DNA of 64,000 bases, taken from NCBI RefSeq assembly GCF_001956915.1, contig NZ_MLJO01000013.1, positions 1 through 64,000 on the forward strand. The letters are read 5' to 3'. Of the stretch, positions 26,512 through 34,598 are shown piece by piece. Source of the stretch: Intrasporangium flavum (lineage in GTDB: Bacteria > Actinomycetota > Actinomycetes > Actinomycetales > Dermatophilaceae). The notes under the pieces are model-generated. The model did no database searches. It had not been told where the DNA came from and was given only the letters and a program-made list of their open reading frames with translations. How positions within the stretch are numbered: the stretch's first letter is position 1; every line of letters starts with the position of its first letter. The translations under genes and the position numbers were made by a program.

Positions 26512-28278
26512 TCAGCCGGCCGCGGAGGTCACGGGCTGGGCCGGCTCGCTGGTCTCTGCGGCGTGGGTGGGGCTGTGCACGCCGGGATCGTCGGCCGGCG
26601 CGTGGAGCGCTGACGCGCCGGCAGCGTCCGTTCGTTGGGCGGGCACGCCGAGCGGGCTCGCCGGTGCCAGGCGTGCCACTCGGATGGCGCCGAGGACGCC
26701 GAGGCCCACGAGGACCGCGGCGCTGATGAGGGCGAGGCGGGTGGCGTCGGCGAACCCGGCCGACAGCGCGTCCGTCACCAGCGGCCCGATGCCGCCGAGC
26801 GGACCGTGGGTGCCGTCGGCCCTCAGCAGCGGGATGACCCCTCCGGCGCTGTCGGCGCTGGAGGCTGCCAGCTGCTGGGCGAGCTCGTTCGGCAGCTGGG
26901 GGATGCGTGCGAGCCGGTCGGGCAGGCCCGCCGACAGGCCGGCCGCGAGAGTGGAACCGGCGATGGCGGTGCCCAGGGCCGAACCGAGCTGGCGTGCCGT
27001 GCTCTGTGCCGCGGACGCCGACCCTGACTGCTCGGTCGGCACGTCGCCCAGCACGGTGCTGGTGAGCTGCGCCGAGGCCAGGCCGAGCCCGACGCCGTAG
27101 ACGACGAGGGTGGCGGCCAGCGCCCACGGTGAGGTGTCCGGCCCGACCATGAACGCGGTGACCAGGACGCCGGCCAGCTCGAGCGCCAGGCCGAGCACCA
27201 CGATGACGGGTGGGCGAAGGCGCGTGGCCAGGCGGCGTGCCTGCGCCCCCGACGCGAACGCCCCCAGCGCCATCGCGGCCACGACGACGCCGGTGGACAG
27301 GACGGTCAACCCGAGCACGTTGACCAGGTAGAGCGGCAGCACGAAGACGAGGGCGAACTCGCCGGCTGCGACGGCGAACGCGGTGAGGTTGCCCCAGGAG
27401 AACGTGGGCACCGCGAACAGGCGCAGGTCGAGCAGCGCGTCACGGCCCGCGCTGGAGCGGCGCCGCTCCCACACGGCGAACAGGACGAGCAGCCCGACCC
27501 CGGTTGCGATCGCCGGCACCACGACGCTGACGGGGGCGGTCACCGGCCACGTCAGGCCGGCAAGGGTGAACGTGGCGGTCGGCCTCCACCACCCCAGGGG
27601 GGTGCCCTCGATGAGGCCGAAGACGACCAGGGCCAGACCTGGCCCGCTGGTGAGGAGACCGCCGACGTCGAGACCCCGGTGGGAGCGGGCGCCCTGGGTC
27701 TGCGGAACGGTCAGGGCCGTACCGATGAGGATCAGCACCCCAAGGGGCACGTTGACGTAGAAGATCCAGCGCCAGTCGAAGCTCGTCACGAGCCAGCCGC
27801 CCAGCAGCGGGCCGACCGCAGCCATCCCGGCCATCACGGCTCCCCAGATGCCGAACGCCCGGGCGCGGTCCTGGCCCCGGAACGTCGCGTTGACCGTCGA
27901 CAGGGTCGCGGGCAGGATCATGGCGCCGCCGATGCCCTGCAGGGCCCGCGAGGCGATGAGGGCTGAACCGGAACCGGCCTGCCCCGCGATGATGCTGGCG
28001 ACGACGAACACGGCGACACCTACCGCGAACACGGTGCGGCGGCCGAGCCGATCGGCCAGCCTGCCGAACACCAGCAGGAGCGCTGCGAACACCATCGCGT
28101 AGAGGCTCGAAACCCACTGTGCGTCAGTCAGGTCCAGATGCAGGTCGCCGATGATGCGCGGCAGGGCCACGCCGACGATGGTGCCGTCGAGAACGATCAT
28201 CGACAGGCCGGCGGCCAGAACCCCCAACGCGAGCCACTTCCTCGGCTGCTCGCTCACAGTCGGTGACAGAGCCTGCAT
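26512..28278 (-). CDS. MFS transporter, DHA2 family
   Basis: A 588-aa drug-efflux type MFS protein with about 14 membrane segments. Motif D1 (LSMIVLDGTIVGVALPRIIG), motif A (GRLADRLGRRTVFAVG) and motif C-like GAVMAGMAAVGPLLGG are present. The long cytoplasmic tail is Pro/Ala-rich. The ATG at 28278 lies three bases after the DUF2871 stop codon. The downstream MMPL start is 155 bp away, which leaves room for a second promoter, although none was identified. Confidence 0.9.
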   Translation of the reverse strand: MQALSPTVSEQPRKWLALGVLAAGLSMIVLDGTIVGVALPRIIGDLHLDLTDAQWVSSLYAMVFAALLLVFGRLADRLGRRTVFAVGVAVFVVASIIAGQAGSGSALIASRALQGIGGAMILPATLSTVNATFRGQDRARAFGIWGAVMAGMAAVGPLLGGWLVTSFDWRWIFYVNVPLGVLILIGTALTVPQTQGARSHRGLDVGGLLTSGPGLALVVFGLIEGTPLGWWRPTATFTLAGLTWPVTAPVSVVVPAIATGVGLLVLFAVWERRRSSAGRDALLDLRLFAVPTFSWGNLTAFAVAAGEFALVFVLPLYLVNVLGLTVLSTGVVVAAMALGAFASGAQARRLATRLRPPVIVVLGLALELAGVLVTAFMVGPDTSPWALAATLVVYGVGLGLASAQLTSTVLGDVPTEQSGSASAAQSTARQLGSALGTAIAGSTLAAGLSAGLPDRLARIPQLPNELAQQLAASSADSAGGVIPLLRADGTHGPLGGIGPLVTDALSAGFADATRLALISAAVLVGLGVLGAIRVARLAPASPLGVPAQRTDAAGASALHAPADDPGVHSPTHAAETSEPAQPVTSAAG

Positions 28279-28281
28279 CGC

Positions 28282-28752
28282 TCAGGCCTCTGCGCGCGCC
28301 GTCGCGGCCCCCATGAGCACGTGCTGACGCTCGGCCTCGACCTGGCGCACCACGCGCCCGATCCCGACGAAGAGCAGTACGAACGCGCCGGTCAGCACCA
28401 TGTGGCCGAGGCCAGAGACCCCTGCCAGCGCCGCACTGTCGGCGGCGTCGTTGCCCAGGACCTGCAGGACGCCCTTGACGAGCATGCCCCCGGTCGTCAG
28501 GACCAGGCCTGCCTGCCACACCCAGAAGCCCGCCCTGAACGGGCGAGTCGTCGCCAGCCGGCTCCAGATCCCAACCAGTGCCAGCAGCACGAGCGAGACG
28601 ACGGTGCCGAGCACGAGCGTGTGCGTGTGCACCAGAGCCAGCTGGGTGCCGCCGGCGACATCGTTGAGCTTGGTGAACTCGCGGTAGAAGAGCCCACCGG
28701 TGAGGCCGACAGCGGTCCAGGCGGCGGCCGAACGGTAAAGCAGGGGAAGCAT
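28282..28752 (-). CDS. DUF2871 family membrane protein
   Basis: 156 aa with four hydrophobic segments. The N-terminus (AWTAVGLTGGLFYREFTKLN) and the conserved VHTHTLVLGTVVSLVLLALVG, with a His pair inside the membrane, fit DUF2871. The His residues could bind a metal or heme, but no activity is known. It is the first gene of the leftward efflux unit, so its upstream region should hold the main promoter. The C-terminus ends in a short cytoplasmic helix. Confidence 0.75.
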   Translation of the reverse strand: MLPLLYRSAAAWTAVGLTGGLFYREFTKLNDVAGGTQLALVHTHTLVLGTVVSLVLLALVGIWSRLATTRPFRAGFWVWQAGLVLTTGGMLVKGVLQVLGNDAADSAALAGVSGLGHMVLTGAFVLLFVGIGRVVRQVEAERQHVLMGAATARAEA

Positions 28753-28995
28753 TTTCGAGACCTCTCATCGACGTGTCATCAACGTCTTCGACGCTACGGA
28801 GCGCCGGCGCCGCCGCCCACCGGCCGGCATCAACCTTTCGGTGGAGCCGGTCAGCGGAGCCCCCGGTCGACCGGCCGAGGCGCGTCCGTGTTTCGGCCGC
28901 GGCCGCGGCGACGAACGCTCCCGGCTCGTGCTGAATCACCCGCCGCCGACGATCCATCCGGATCACCCCTCGCAGGCGATCTCGGACCGCGGACC

Positions 28996-29973
28996 TCAGC
29001 AGGCGGACGGCAGGGCGTCGGCCGACCCCGGGCTGCGGTAGTCGAGCCGGATCCCGTCGCCGCGCGGTACGGCGACGGCGCTGCCGTCACTGCGCGTCCA
29101 GCCGACGGGCAGGAAGACGTACTGGCCGTCGGTGTTGAGCAGCAACACCAGGCCCGAGTACCGGAACGCGTACGCGTTCTGGCCGCCGCCCGCACAGCGC
29201 AGGACCTGCACCCCGTGCTCGGCGGGGATGCCGAGCGACTTCTCGCTGTAGACCACGACCCGGGCACTGCCCTGCAGGCCCGCTGCGAGCTGGGCGGCCC
29301 GCTCACGTCCCACGGCGGAGGAGTAGTCACCGGCCGCCCAGAACAGCGCCATGGCGACGACGACGGTGAGCCCGGTGACCTCGGCGATGCCGGAGGTGCG
29401 CGAGTACGAGGGGCGTCGTGGACGGACGGCGTGGGCTGCGTAGCTGAGCAGCGTCACCCCGGCGACGAGGCACCCGGGCCCGACGCCGACCCGGTCCGGC
29501 AGCAGGCGCACGCCGAGGACCGCGAGCAGCCCGGTCGCCGCGAGAAGCAGACCGACGACGGCGACCGCCGGTGCGACCCGGCGACGGACGTCCGGGCCGA
29601 ACCGGCCGCTGCGCCGGACGGCGGGCGCCAGCCAGAGCACCGCGAGCGCGACCATCGCGATGACGACGCCGGGCACGAAGAGGCCGTCCTGGCTCACCAG
29701 CAGGTAGTCGGCGTTGCTGAACCCGAGAGATGTCGGGTCGATCCCGAACCACCCGAACAGCGCCGTGGTGCGCGACCAGCCGAAGTAGACGAGCAGGGCC
29801 GTGACCAGGGTGACCGGCGCGACGACCGCGCCGATGACCTTCGTGACCCCGGGCAGCTCGCGCAGCATGCTCGCCGGGCTGTCCAGGACCTCGGCCGTGA
29901 GCTCCTCGGACCGTGGCGTCGTCCCGCCCGCACCGTCCGGCCGAGGCGCGTCGCCAGGACGGGGCTCGGTCAC
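28996..29973 (-). CDS. Polytopic membrane protein of unknown function
   Basis: 325 aa, not recognised. Four to six hydrophobic segments between about residues 45 and 230 (IGAVVAPVTLVTALLVYFGW, GVVIAMVALAVLWLAP, AVVGLLLAATGLLAVLG, LTVVVAMALFWAAG) are followed by a soluble C-terminal domain of about 95 residues (RVVVYSEKSLGIPAEHGV, YAFRYSGLVLLLNTDGQYVF). The segment around WSRTTALFGWFGIDPTSLGF is a distinctive loop. GTG 29973 overlaps the stop of the lipoprotein gene (GTGA), so the two products are likely made together and may work at the same membrane site. Confidence 0.7.
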   Translation of the reverse strand: MTEPRPGDAPRPDGAGGTTPRSEELTAEVLDSPASMLRELPGVTKVIGAVVAPVTLVTALLVYFGWSRTTALFGWFGIDPTSLGFSNADYLLVSQDGLFVPGVVIAMVALAVLWLAPAVRRSGRFGPDVRRRVAPAVAVVGLLLAATGLLAVLGVRLLPDRVGVGPGCLVAGVTLLSYAAHAVRPRRPSYSRTSGIAEVTGLTVVVAMALFWAAGDYSSAVGRERAAQLAAGLQGSARVVVYSEKSLGIPAEHGVQVLRCAGGGQNAYAFRYSGLVLLLNTDGQYVFLPVGWTRSDGSAVAVPRGDGIRLDYRSPGSADALPSAC

Positions 29974-30656
29974 GACCCGGCGCCCTGCCCGGTGGCCGGC
30001 ACGCTCGTCGACCCGTCCGTCGACCCACCGGACGACCCGCCCGACGAGTCGCCCGTCGACGAGCTGTCGGAGGGCTCCTGCGTCGGCTCGACCGTCGGTT
30101 CGTCCGTCGGTTCCGGGGGCCCGTTGTTCGCGGCGTCGCACTCCTCCTGCGACTCGGTCAGGACCGTGACGGTCGACCCGCGGGCCGCCGTGGTGCTGGG
30201 CGAGTAGCCGAGGAGGCAGGCGCCGTCGCCGTACTCCAGCTGCACGCAGAGGGTGTCTCCGCCGCAGGCCGTGACGAAGGCGCCCTCGATGGCCGACCGC
30301 AGCCCGTCCATCGAGGTGTGCGGGTCGGGGATCGTCGGCACGTCGATCGGCGACCCCACCGCGCCGCCACCGCCGTTCCCGCCGTTGCCATTTCCGCTGC
30401 CGCTGCCACCACCGCCGGTGCCGCCGCCTCCACCACCGCCGCCCGCGCCCGTCGGCTCCACGGCCGAGCCGGTCGACGGCGCAGGCGTCGACGCCGTGAC
30501 CGTGGTCGGCTCGGACGCGCCCGCCTGGGTCGTCGCGGAGGAGGCGACCGGGGTGTCCGGCGGGCCCGAGGGCGCGGCCGAGCGTTCGCACGCCGTCAAC
30601 GCCGCGACGGCAACGAGCAGTGCGACCATCCCCCGCAGAGCTTCTCGTCCAGGCAT
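29970..30656 (-). CDS. Secreted lipoprotein with low-complexity linkers
   Basis: 228 aa. The signal peptide has lipobox LTAC with Cys at 23. A Ser/Thr/Pro stretch and a run of Gly/Asn (about 70-100) form a long flexible linker. A small core of about 75 residues follows with four Cys (TACGGDTLCVQLEYGDGACLL, EECDAANNG). A second Ser/Gly/Thr/Pro-rich tail ends the protein. The linker-core-linker layout suits a cell-surface display protein. No family recognised. Coupled to the membrane protein gene that follows. Confidence 0.72.
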   Translation of the reverse strand: MPGREALRGMVALLVAVAALTACERSAAPSGPPDTPVASSATTQAGASEPTTVTASTPAPSTGSAVEPTGAGGGGGGGGTGGGGSGSGNGNGGNGGGGAVGSPIDVPTIPDPHTSMDGLRSAIEGAFVTACGGDTLCVQLEYGDGACLLGYSPSTTAARGSTVTVLTESQEECDAANNGPPEPTDEPTVEPTQEPSDSSSTGDSSGGSSGGSTDGSTSVPATGQGAGS

Positions 30657-30809
30657 GGTGAGTTCCTCACGACCAGTATTCCCCCGTGATCAGAGCCGCA
30701 CACCGGATCGCCTGATACGAGAGGCGACCGGGCGTGGGACCGTGCGAGAGGGACGCGCGACCGTCACGTTCGCCCTCGCCCGACGCGCGTGTGGGGTTGA
30801 CTGGCGCCC

Positions 30810-31712
30810 ATGTCGCTGCCGCCGGTCGAGATCACCGACCTCCTGTGGTCGTTCGACGCCTCCGGCGGGCGCCGCGCGACCGGCCGCACCGCGGTGGTCG
30901 AGCGGCTCCGGGCCTCCGGCCAGGAGCGGGCGGCGCGGCTCGTGTCGCGGCTGCCCGTGACCGACGGCGACGTCCTCGACCCTCGGCACGTCGACGCCCT
31001 CGGGATCCGGGCGCACGCCGAGCTGCAGCGCCTCGCCGAGGAGCTGCTCCTGTGGCGGCGCGTCCGGGCGACCCTGGCGCCGCTGCTCGCCGACGTCCGC
31101 CTCCGCGCGGCCGCAGCGGCAGGTCCGGGTGCTCCGGTGACGACCCCGCCGGTGCGCGTCGTCGACGTCGGGCGCGGGCTCGGGTACGTCGTGCGAGCCC
31201 TGGCCGCCCGGGGCGGCCTCGGGGCCGGCGTCGACCTCGTCGGCGTGGACCTGAACCCGGTCCTCGTCGGCGAGGCGCGTCGCCTCGCCGAGGTCGAGGG
31301 CCTGGCCGCGCGGTTCGTCGTGGGCGACGCCCTCGACCCGGGGGTCGCCGTCGACGACGGCGCGACGACGATCGTCATCTCCACGGGCCTGCTGCACCAC
31401 CTCCCCGCCGAGGCCCTGCCGGGCTTCTTCGCCGCGCACGCCCGGCTCGGCGTCGCGGCCTTCGCGCACTGGGACCTCGTGCCCGGACGCGTCGCGCGCC
31501 TCGGCTCGTGGGTCTTCCACCGCGCCCGGATGCGCGAGCCGCTCTCGCGGCACGACGGCAACCTCTCGGTCCGGCGGGCGCACGAGCCCGCGCTCCTGCG
31601 CGCAGCCGTGGCCGACGGCGCGCCGGGCTACCGCCTCCCCGACACGTCGGGCGGGCTGCTCCAGGTGCCGGCCCTCGAGGTGCTCCGTCCCACGGTCGGG
31701 GTCCGGGTGTGA
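30810..31712 (+). CDS. Class I SAM-dependent methyltransferase
   Basis: 300 aa. An N-terminal helical region of about 90 residues precedes the methyltransferase fold: motif I VVDVGRGLGYVVRALA (glycine-rich SAM loop), acidic end of strand 2 VDLVGVDLNP, and a post-I region ARFVVGDALDP. The TGLLHHLP segment corresponds to the motif IV region. The usual second Gly of the SAM loop (DxGxGxG) is present as GRGLG. Substrate unknown. The downstream membrane gene overlaps by GTGA, so methyl transfer may concern a lipid or membrane partner (inference). Confidence 0.82.
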   Translation: MSLPPVEITDLLWSFDASGGRRATGRTAVVERLRASGQERAARLVSRLPVTDGDVLDPRHVDALGIRAHAELQRLAEELLLWRRVRATLAPLLADVRLRAAAAAGPGAPVTTPPVRVVDVGRGLGYVVRALAARGGLGAGVDLVGVDLNPVLVGEARRLAEVEGLAARFVVGDALDPGVAVDDGATTIVISTGLLHHLPAEALPGFFAAHARLGVAAFAHWDLVPGRVARLGSWVFHRARMREPLSRHDGNLSVRRAHEPALLRAAVADGAPGYRLPDTSGGLLQVPALEVLRPTVGVRV

Positions 31713-32262
31713 GCCCGCCCGCCGTCGTGACCGGCGTGCTCCCGCCGGGCCTGCCCACCGTGGCAGCGCTGTCGACGCTCCTCGTGCTGGCCGCTCTCGA
31801 CGCCGCCTTCTCCGGGTTCGGGCCTCGGCCGGACGCGACGGGGTGGTGCGCCACCGTCGCCGCGACCTGGTGGCGTCGGCGCGCGGACTGGCCGCCCTGG
31901 CTCTGTCCTCGTTCCCGCTGCTCCCGCTCCTGGTGCTGAACCTCAACCACGGAGCCACGCTCGAGCGCTGGGGGAGCGCCGCGAACGCGATGCTCGTCGT
32001 CTACGTGCCGTACGCGCTCGTCGTGCTCACGGCGCTCGCGGCCCACGCGGTGCTGCCGTGGGAGGTCGGCTACCTGGCCACCGCCGTGCTGCTCGGGCCG
32101 CTGACGCTCGTCCGACCCCTCGTCGCGGTCGGCGGGGCCGCGTTCGCGTGGTTCGCCGTCGACGCGCTCCTGGTGAGGCTCGGCGTCGTCGTCGCGCTCG
32201 TCGTGATCCTCAGCGTCGAACGTGACGTGTCGCTGCGGTGGTACCGGCCCGCCCGGGCCTGA
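31709..32262 (+). pseudogene. Membrane protein gene with a -1 frameshift near 31818
   Basis: From GTG 31709 (overlapping the methyltransferase stop) the frame reads a hydrophobic N-terminus and LDAAFSGF, then turns into implausible sequence and stops at 31939. A second frame, open from before 31843 to 32262, continues with LAALALSSFPLLPLLVLNLN and further membrane segments ending RWYRPARA. Inserting one C in the TTCGGGCC stretch at about 31818-31825 joins them as SGFRASAGRDGVVRH, a natural-looking continuation. The product would be about 184 aa with four or five membrane segments. Either a real inactivating deletion or a sequencing error at a GC-rich run. Confidence 0.75.
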
Positions 32263-32315
32263 CCCCAGCCCGGGCGTGACCCCTGCCCGGGCACCCGCCC
32301 GCGGGGCGAGCGGCG

Positions 32316-33407
32316 TCAGGGTGCGTAGCGCTCGGCGAGCGCGGCCGCCACGGCCTCGGGCCCGGGCATCGCGGCGATCTCCTCACGCACCTGCGTCACC
32401 CGGCCGCGCAGCGACTCGTCGGTGAGCAGCGCGTCGACCGCGGTGCCCACGTCGGACGTGTCGGCGTCGTTGTGCACCGCGTGGCCGAGCCCCAGCTCGG
32501 CGAGGCGCGAGGCGTTGAGGAACTGGTCGGCGCCCTGTGGCGTGATCACTTGGGGGACACCGGCGGCGAGGCAGCCGAGCACCGTGCCCGTACCGTCGTG
32601 GTGGACCGCGATGTCGACCCGGTCGAGGACGGCCGGCTGGTCGACGTAGCGCTCGACGCGGACGTGGTCGGGCAGCGCGCCGAGGGCCTCGACGTCGGCC
32701 TCCGGCCCGGCGGCGACGAGCACCCGGTCGCACCGCTCCGCCGTCTCGAGCACGGAGCGCCGCAGGATGTCCACGGCGCCGAAGGCCACGGTGCCGAGGG
32801 TCAGGTAGGCCGTGGGTCCCCCTGCAGCGTCGAGCCATTCGGGTCCGGCGCCGCGCGGGTCCGACCAGCCGGTCGAGCGCACCGGGACGCGCTCGAAGGG
32901 CAGCTCCTCGCTCCCACGCCACGAGTCGGGCCGCGGGTCGAGCATGACGTCGAGGGGAAAGTCGATGACCGAGCGCAGGGCGTCGAGGAAGAACATCGGG
33001 GGCGTCAGCGACACGTGGAACGACACGGCCGGCACGCCGGCGGTCCGCGCCGCGACGGCCGCACCGACGTTGCTGCCCTCGTGGACGACGAGGTCGGGCC
33101 GGCCGTGCCGGTCCCAGTGCGCGAGGAGGCGCGGCGTGACGTGCCGGGGCATGACGACGCCGAACATCGCGGTGGGCCAGCCCATCGGGTCGCTCGGGTC
33201 GCGCACCTCGGCGCGGGCCTCCTCCTCCGCGTCGTGCAGGGTCATCCCCTCGGGCACGATCGGCACGACGGGGACGGGGACGTGCCCGGCGAACGTGACC
33301 CCGGCGCCGAGCTCGACGTCGTGGCCCGCCGCCGCGACCGCGGCCGCGAGCGGCAGCAGCGGCAGCACGTGCCCGTGGGCCGGGATCGACGCGAACATGA
33401 CGCGCAT
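32316..33407 (-). CDS. Glycosyltransferase, GT1 / macrolide-type (MGT-like)
   Basis: A 363-aa GT-B fold enzyme. The N-terminal half starts MRVMFASIPAHGHVLPLLPL, the acceptor side with the catalytic His in PAHGH. The C-terminal half has VERYVDQPAVLDRVDIAVHH and GTVLGCLAAGVPQVITPQGADQ, the nucleotide-sugar binding motif of the family (HHGG is HHDG here). Related enzymes glycosylate macrolides, flavonoids or lipids, often for detoxification. ATG 33407 fits the conserved N-terminus. It lies next to an unrelated P-loop kinase gene in the same direction with a 55-bp gap. Confidence 0.87.
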   Translation of the reverse strand: MRVMFASIPAHGHVLPLLPLAAAVAAAGHDVELGAGVTFAGHVPVPVVPIVPEGMTLHDAEEEARAEVRDPSDPMGWPTAMFGVVMPRHVTPRLLAHWDRHGRPDLVVHEGSNVGAAVAARTAGVPAVSFHVSLTPPMFFLDALRSVIDFPLDVMLDPRPDSWRGSEELPFERVPVRSTGWSDPRGAGPEWLDAAGGPTAYLTLGTVAFGAVDILRRSVLETAERCDRVLVAAGPEADVEALGALPDHVRVERYVDQPAVLDRVDIAVHHDGTGTVLGCLAAGVPQVITPQGADQFLNASRLAELGLGHAVHNDADTSDVGTAVDALLTDESLRGRVTQVREEIAAMPGPEAVAAALAERYAP

Positions 33408-33462
33408 GGACCGAGTGTCGGGCCGTGTCAGGCGGTGGCGCAACGGCTTTGCGCCGCGCCGG

Positions 33463-33999
33463 TCACAGGGCGGCGAGGATGCGGTCGGCCACCTCGGCGG
33501 GCCGGATGCGGGTCGTGTCGATGACGATCGCGTCGGGCGGGGCCGGTAGCTCGGGGATCGGCAGCAGCGTCCGGAGCACATCGGGGTCCATGAGCTTGGC
33601 GCGCTGCGTCCGCTCGGGCCCGACGACGCGCGCGGCCAGCTCGTCGGCGTCGGCGGTGAGCCAGACGGGCACGAAGCGGGCGCCGCGGCGCCGAGCCAGG
33701 TCGCGCAGCCGCTGGACGAGCGCCGCGTTCTCCGGCTCGTCCGGCAGCCAGTTGGTGAAGACGTGGCTGAAGGAGGACGGCGCCAGCTCGGCGGCCTCGT
33801 GGACGACGGACAGCACGCGTCGGCGCAGCTCGTCCGTTGCCCTGATGCCCTCGCCGCGGTGCACGCCCATCGGCACGAACACGGGGTCGTTGACGAGGTG
33901 GTTGTCGACGACGATGGCCCCGGTGCGCCTCTCCAGCTCGCGGGCGACGGTCAGCTTCCCGACGGCGGGCGGCCCGACGAGGTAGAAGAGGTGCGACAT
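33463..33999 (-). CDS. P-loop ATPase/kinase of unknown substrate
   Basis: 178 aa. The N-terminus FYLVGPPAVGKLTVARELE is a Walker A (GxxxxGKxT) placed at the very start, as in small-molecule kinases of the shikimate/gluconate kinase type. VWLTADADELAARV resembles the LID/substrate side, and the C-terminus IVIDTTRIRPAEVADRIL is the usual final strand of such kinases (DT..). The substrate is not identifiable. No coupling with neighbours besides direction. Confidence 0.8.
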   Translation of the reverse strand: MSHLFYLVGPPAVGKLTVARELERRTGAIVVDNHLVNDPVFVPMGVHRGEGIRATDELRRRVLSVVHEAAELAPSSFSHVFTNWLPDEPENAALVQRLRDLARRRGARFVPVWLTADADELAARVVGPERTQRAKLMDPDVLRTLLPIPELPAPPDAIVIDTTRIRPAEVADRILAAL

Positions 34000-34216
34000 G
34001 GGTCGTCAGTGTGCCGGACCAGCGTGCCGGACCCGGCACGACGCCGCGGGAGCCGGACCTGCCGCGCCTGCATCTTCGTGCAACCGGCCGTGCCGCGGCC
34101 CTCGGCGGGCACCCCGGCCACGTACCGTGCTCGCACACCGGGCCGGGCCGCACGCCGACCGGGCCCGGGTGACCGACTCCCGCCAGCGCGGGGGCGAGCC
34201 ACGACAGGGGACCCAC

Positions 34217-34474
34217 ATGACACAGACCCACCGAGCGGCGGTGGCCCGGCCCTCGCCGCGGGGCGCCGGACCGATCCTCGACCGGACCGACTGGCGCCGC
34301 GGCTTCGACCTCGCCGCCACCGGCCTCGACTGCCGCGAGTGCGGCGCTCGCGTCGGCGTGCGCCCGGAGCTCGCCGACCGGCACCGCCGGTGGCACGCCG
34401 AGCTCGCCGGCCTCCTCGCAGCGCCTCTCGAGGACGCGCCGGGCGGACCCGACCGGGGCCCTGCGGGGTCGTGA
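34217..34474 (+). CDS. Small putative zinc-binding protein (C2H2-like)
   Basis: 85 aa. The core DCRECGARV...DRHRRWH gives C-x2-C-x13-H-x3-H, close to a classical C2H2 zinc finger, with basic residues around it. ATG 34217 follows ACAGGGGACCCAC. The C-terminal tail is Pro/Gly-rich and unlikely to fold. The spacing suggests a structural Zn site for DNA, RNA or protein contact, but there is no direct evidence. It is a stand-alone gene, ending just before the direct-repeat promoter of the secreted-protein gene. Confidence 0.62.
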   Translation: MTQTHRAAVARPSPRGAGPILDRTDWRRGFDLAATGLDCRECGARVGVRPELADRHRRWHAELAGLLAAPLEDAPGGPDRGPAGS

Positions 34475-34488
34475 CGCCCCGGGGGCTG

Positions 34489-34532
34489 CTTGTGGACCGC
34501 TTGCGGCGCCCTTGCGGAAATCTTGCGAAACC
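34489..34532 (+). promoter_or_regulatory. Four 11-bp direct repeats (CTTGYGR), putative response-regulator site
   Basis: CTTGTGG at 34489, CTTGCGG at 34500 and 34511, and CTTGCGA at 34522 begin exactly 11 bp apart, one helical turn. Such head-to-tail 11-bp arrays are the usual binding sites of OmpR/PhoB-type winged-helix regulators. They end 67 bp before the start codon of the secreted protein gene (34599). Confidence 0.55.
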
Positions 34533-34598
34533 GGCACGAAACGGGCAGAGGTTTCCGACACTGGGTGGGATTCCACCCTTCGTCGTCCGGAGCTCCGC

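Noticed and set aside
30360-30450. GC-rich repetitive DNA as a possible CRISPR or repeat array
   Set aside because: It encodes the Gly/Asn-rich linker of the lipoprotein in frame; no spaced identical repeats exist. No CRISPR array was found anywhere in the window.
34512-34598. An upstream in-frame ATG for the secreted protein
   Set aside because: It lies inside the phased direct repeats and adds a polar tail before the signal peptide, so 34599 is preferred.
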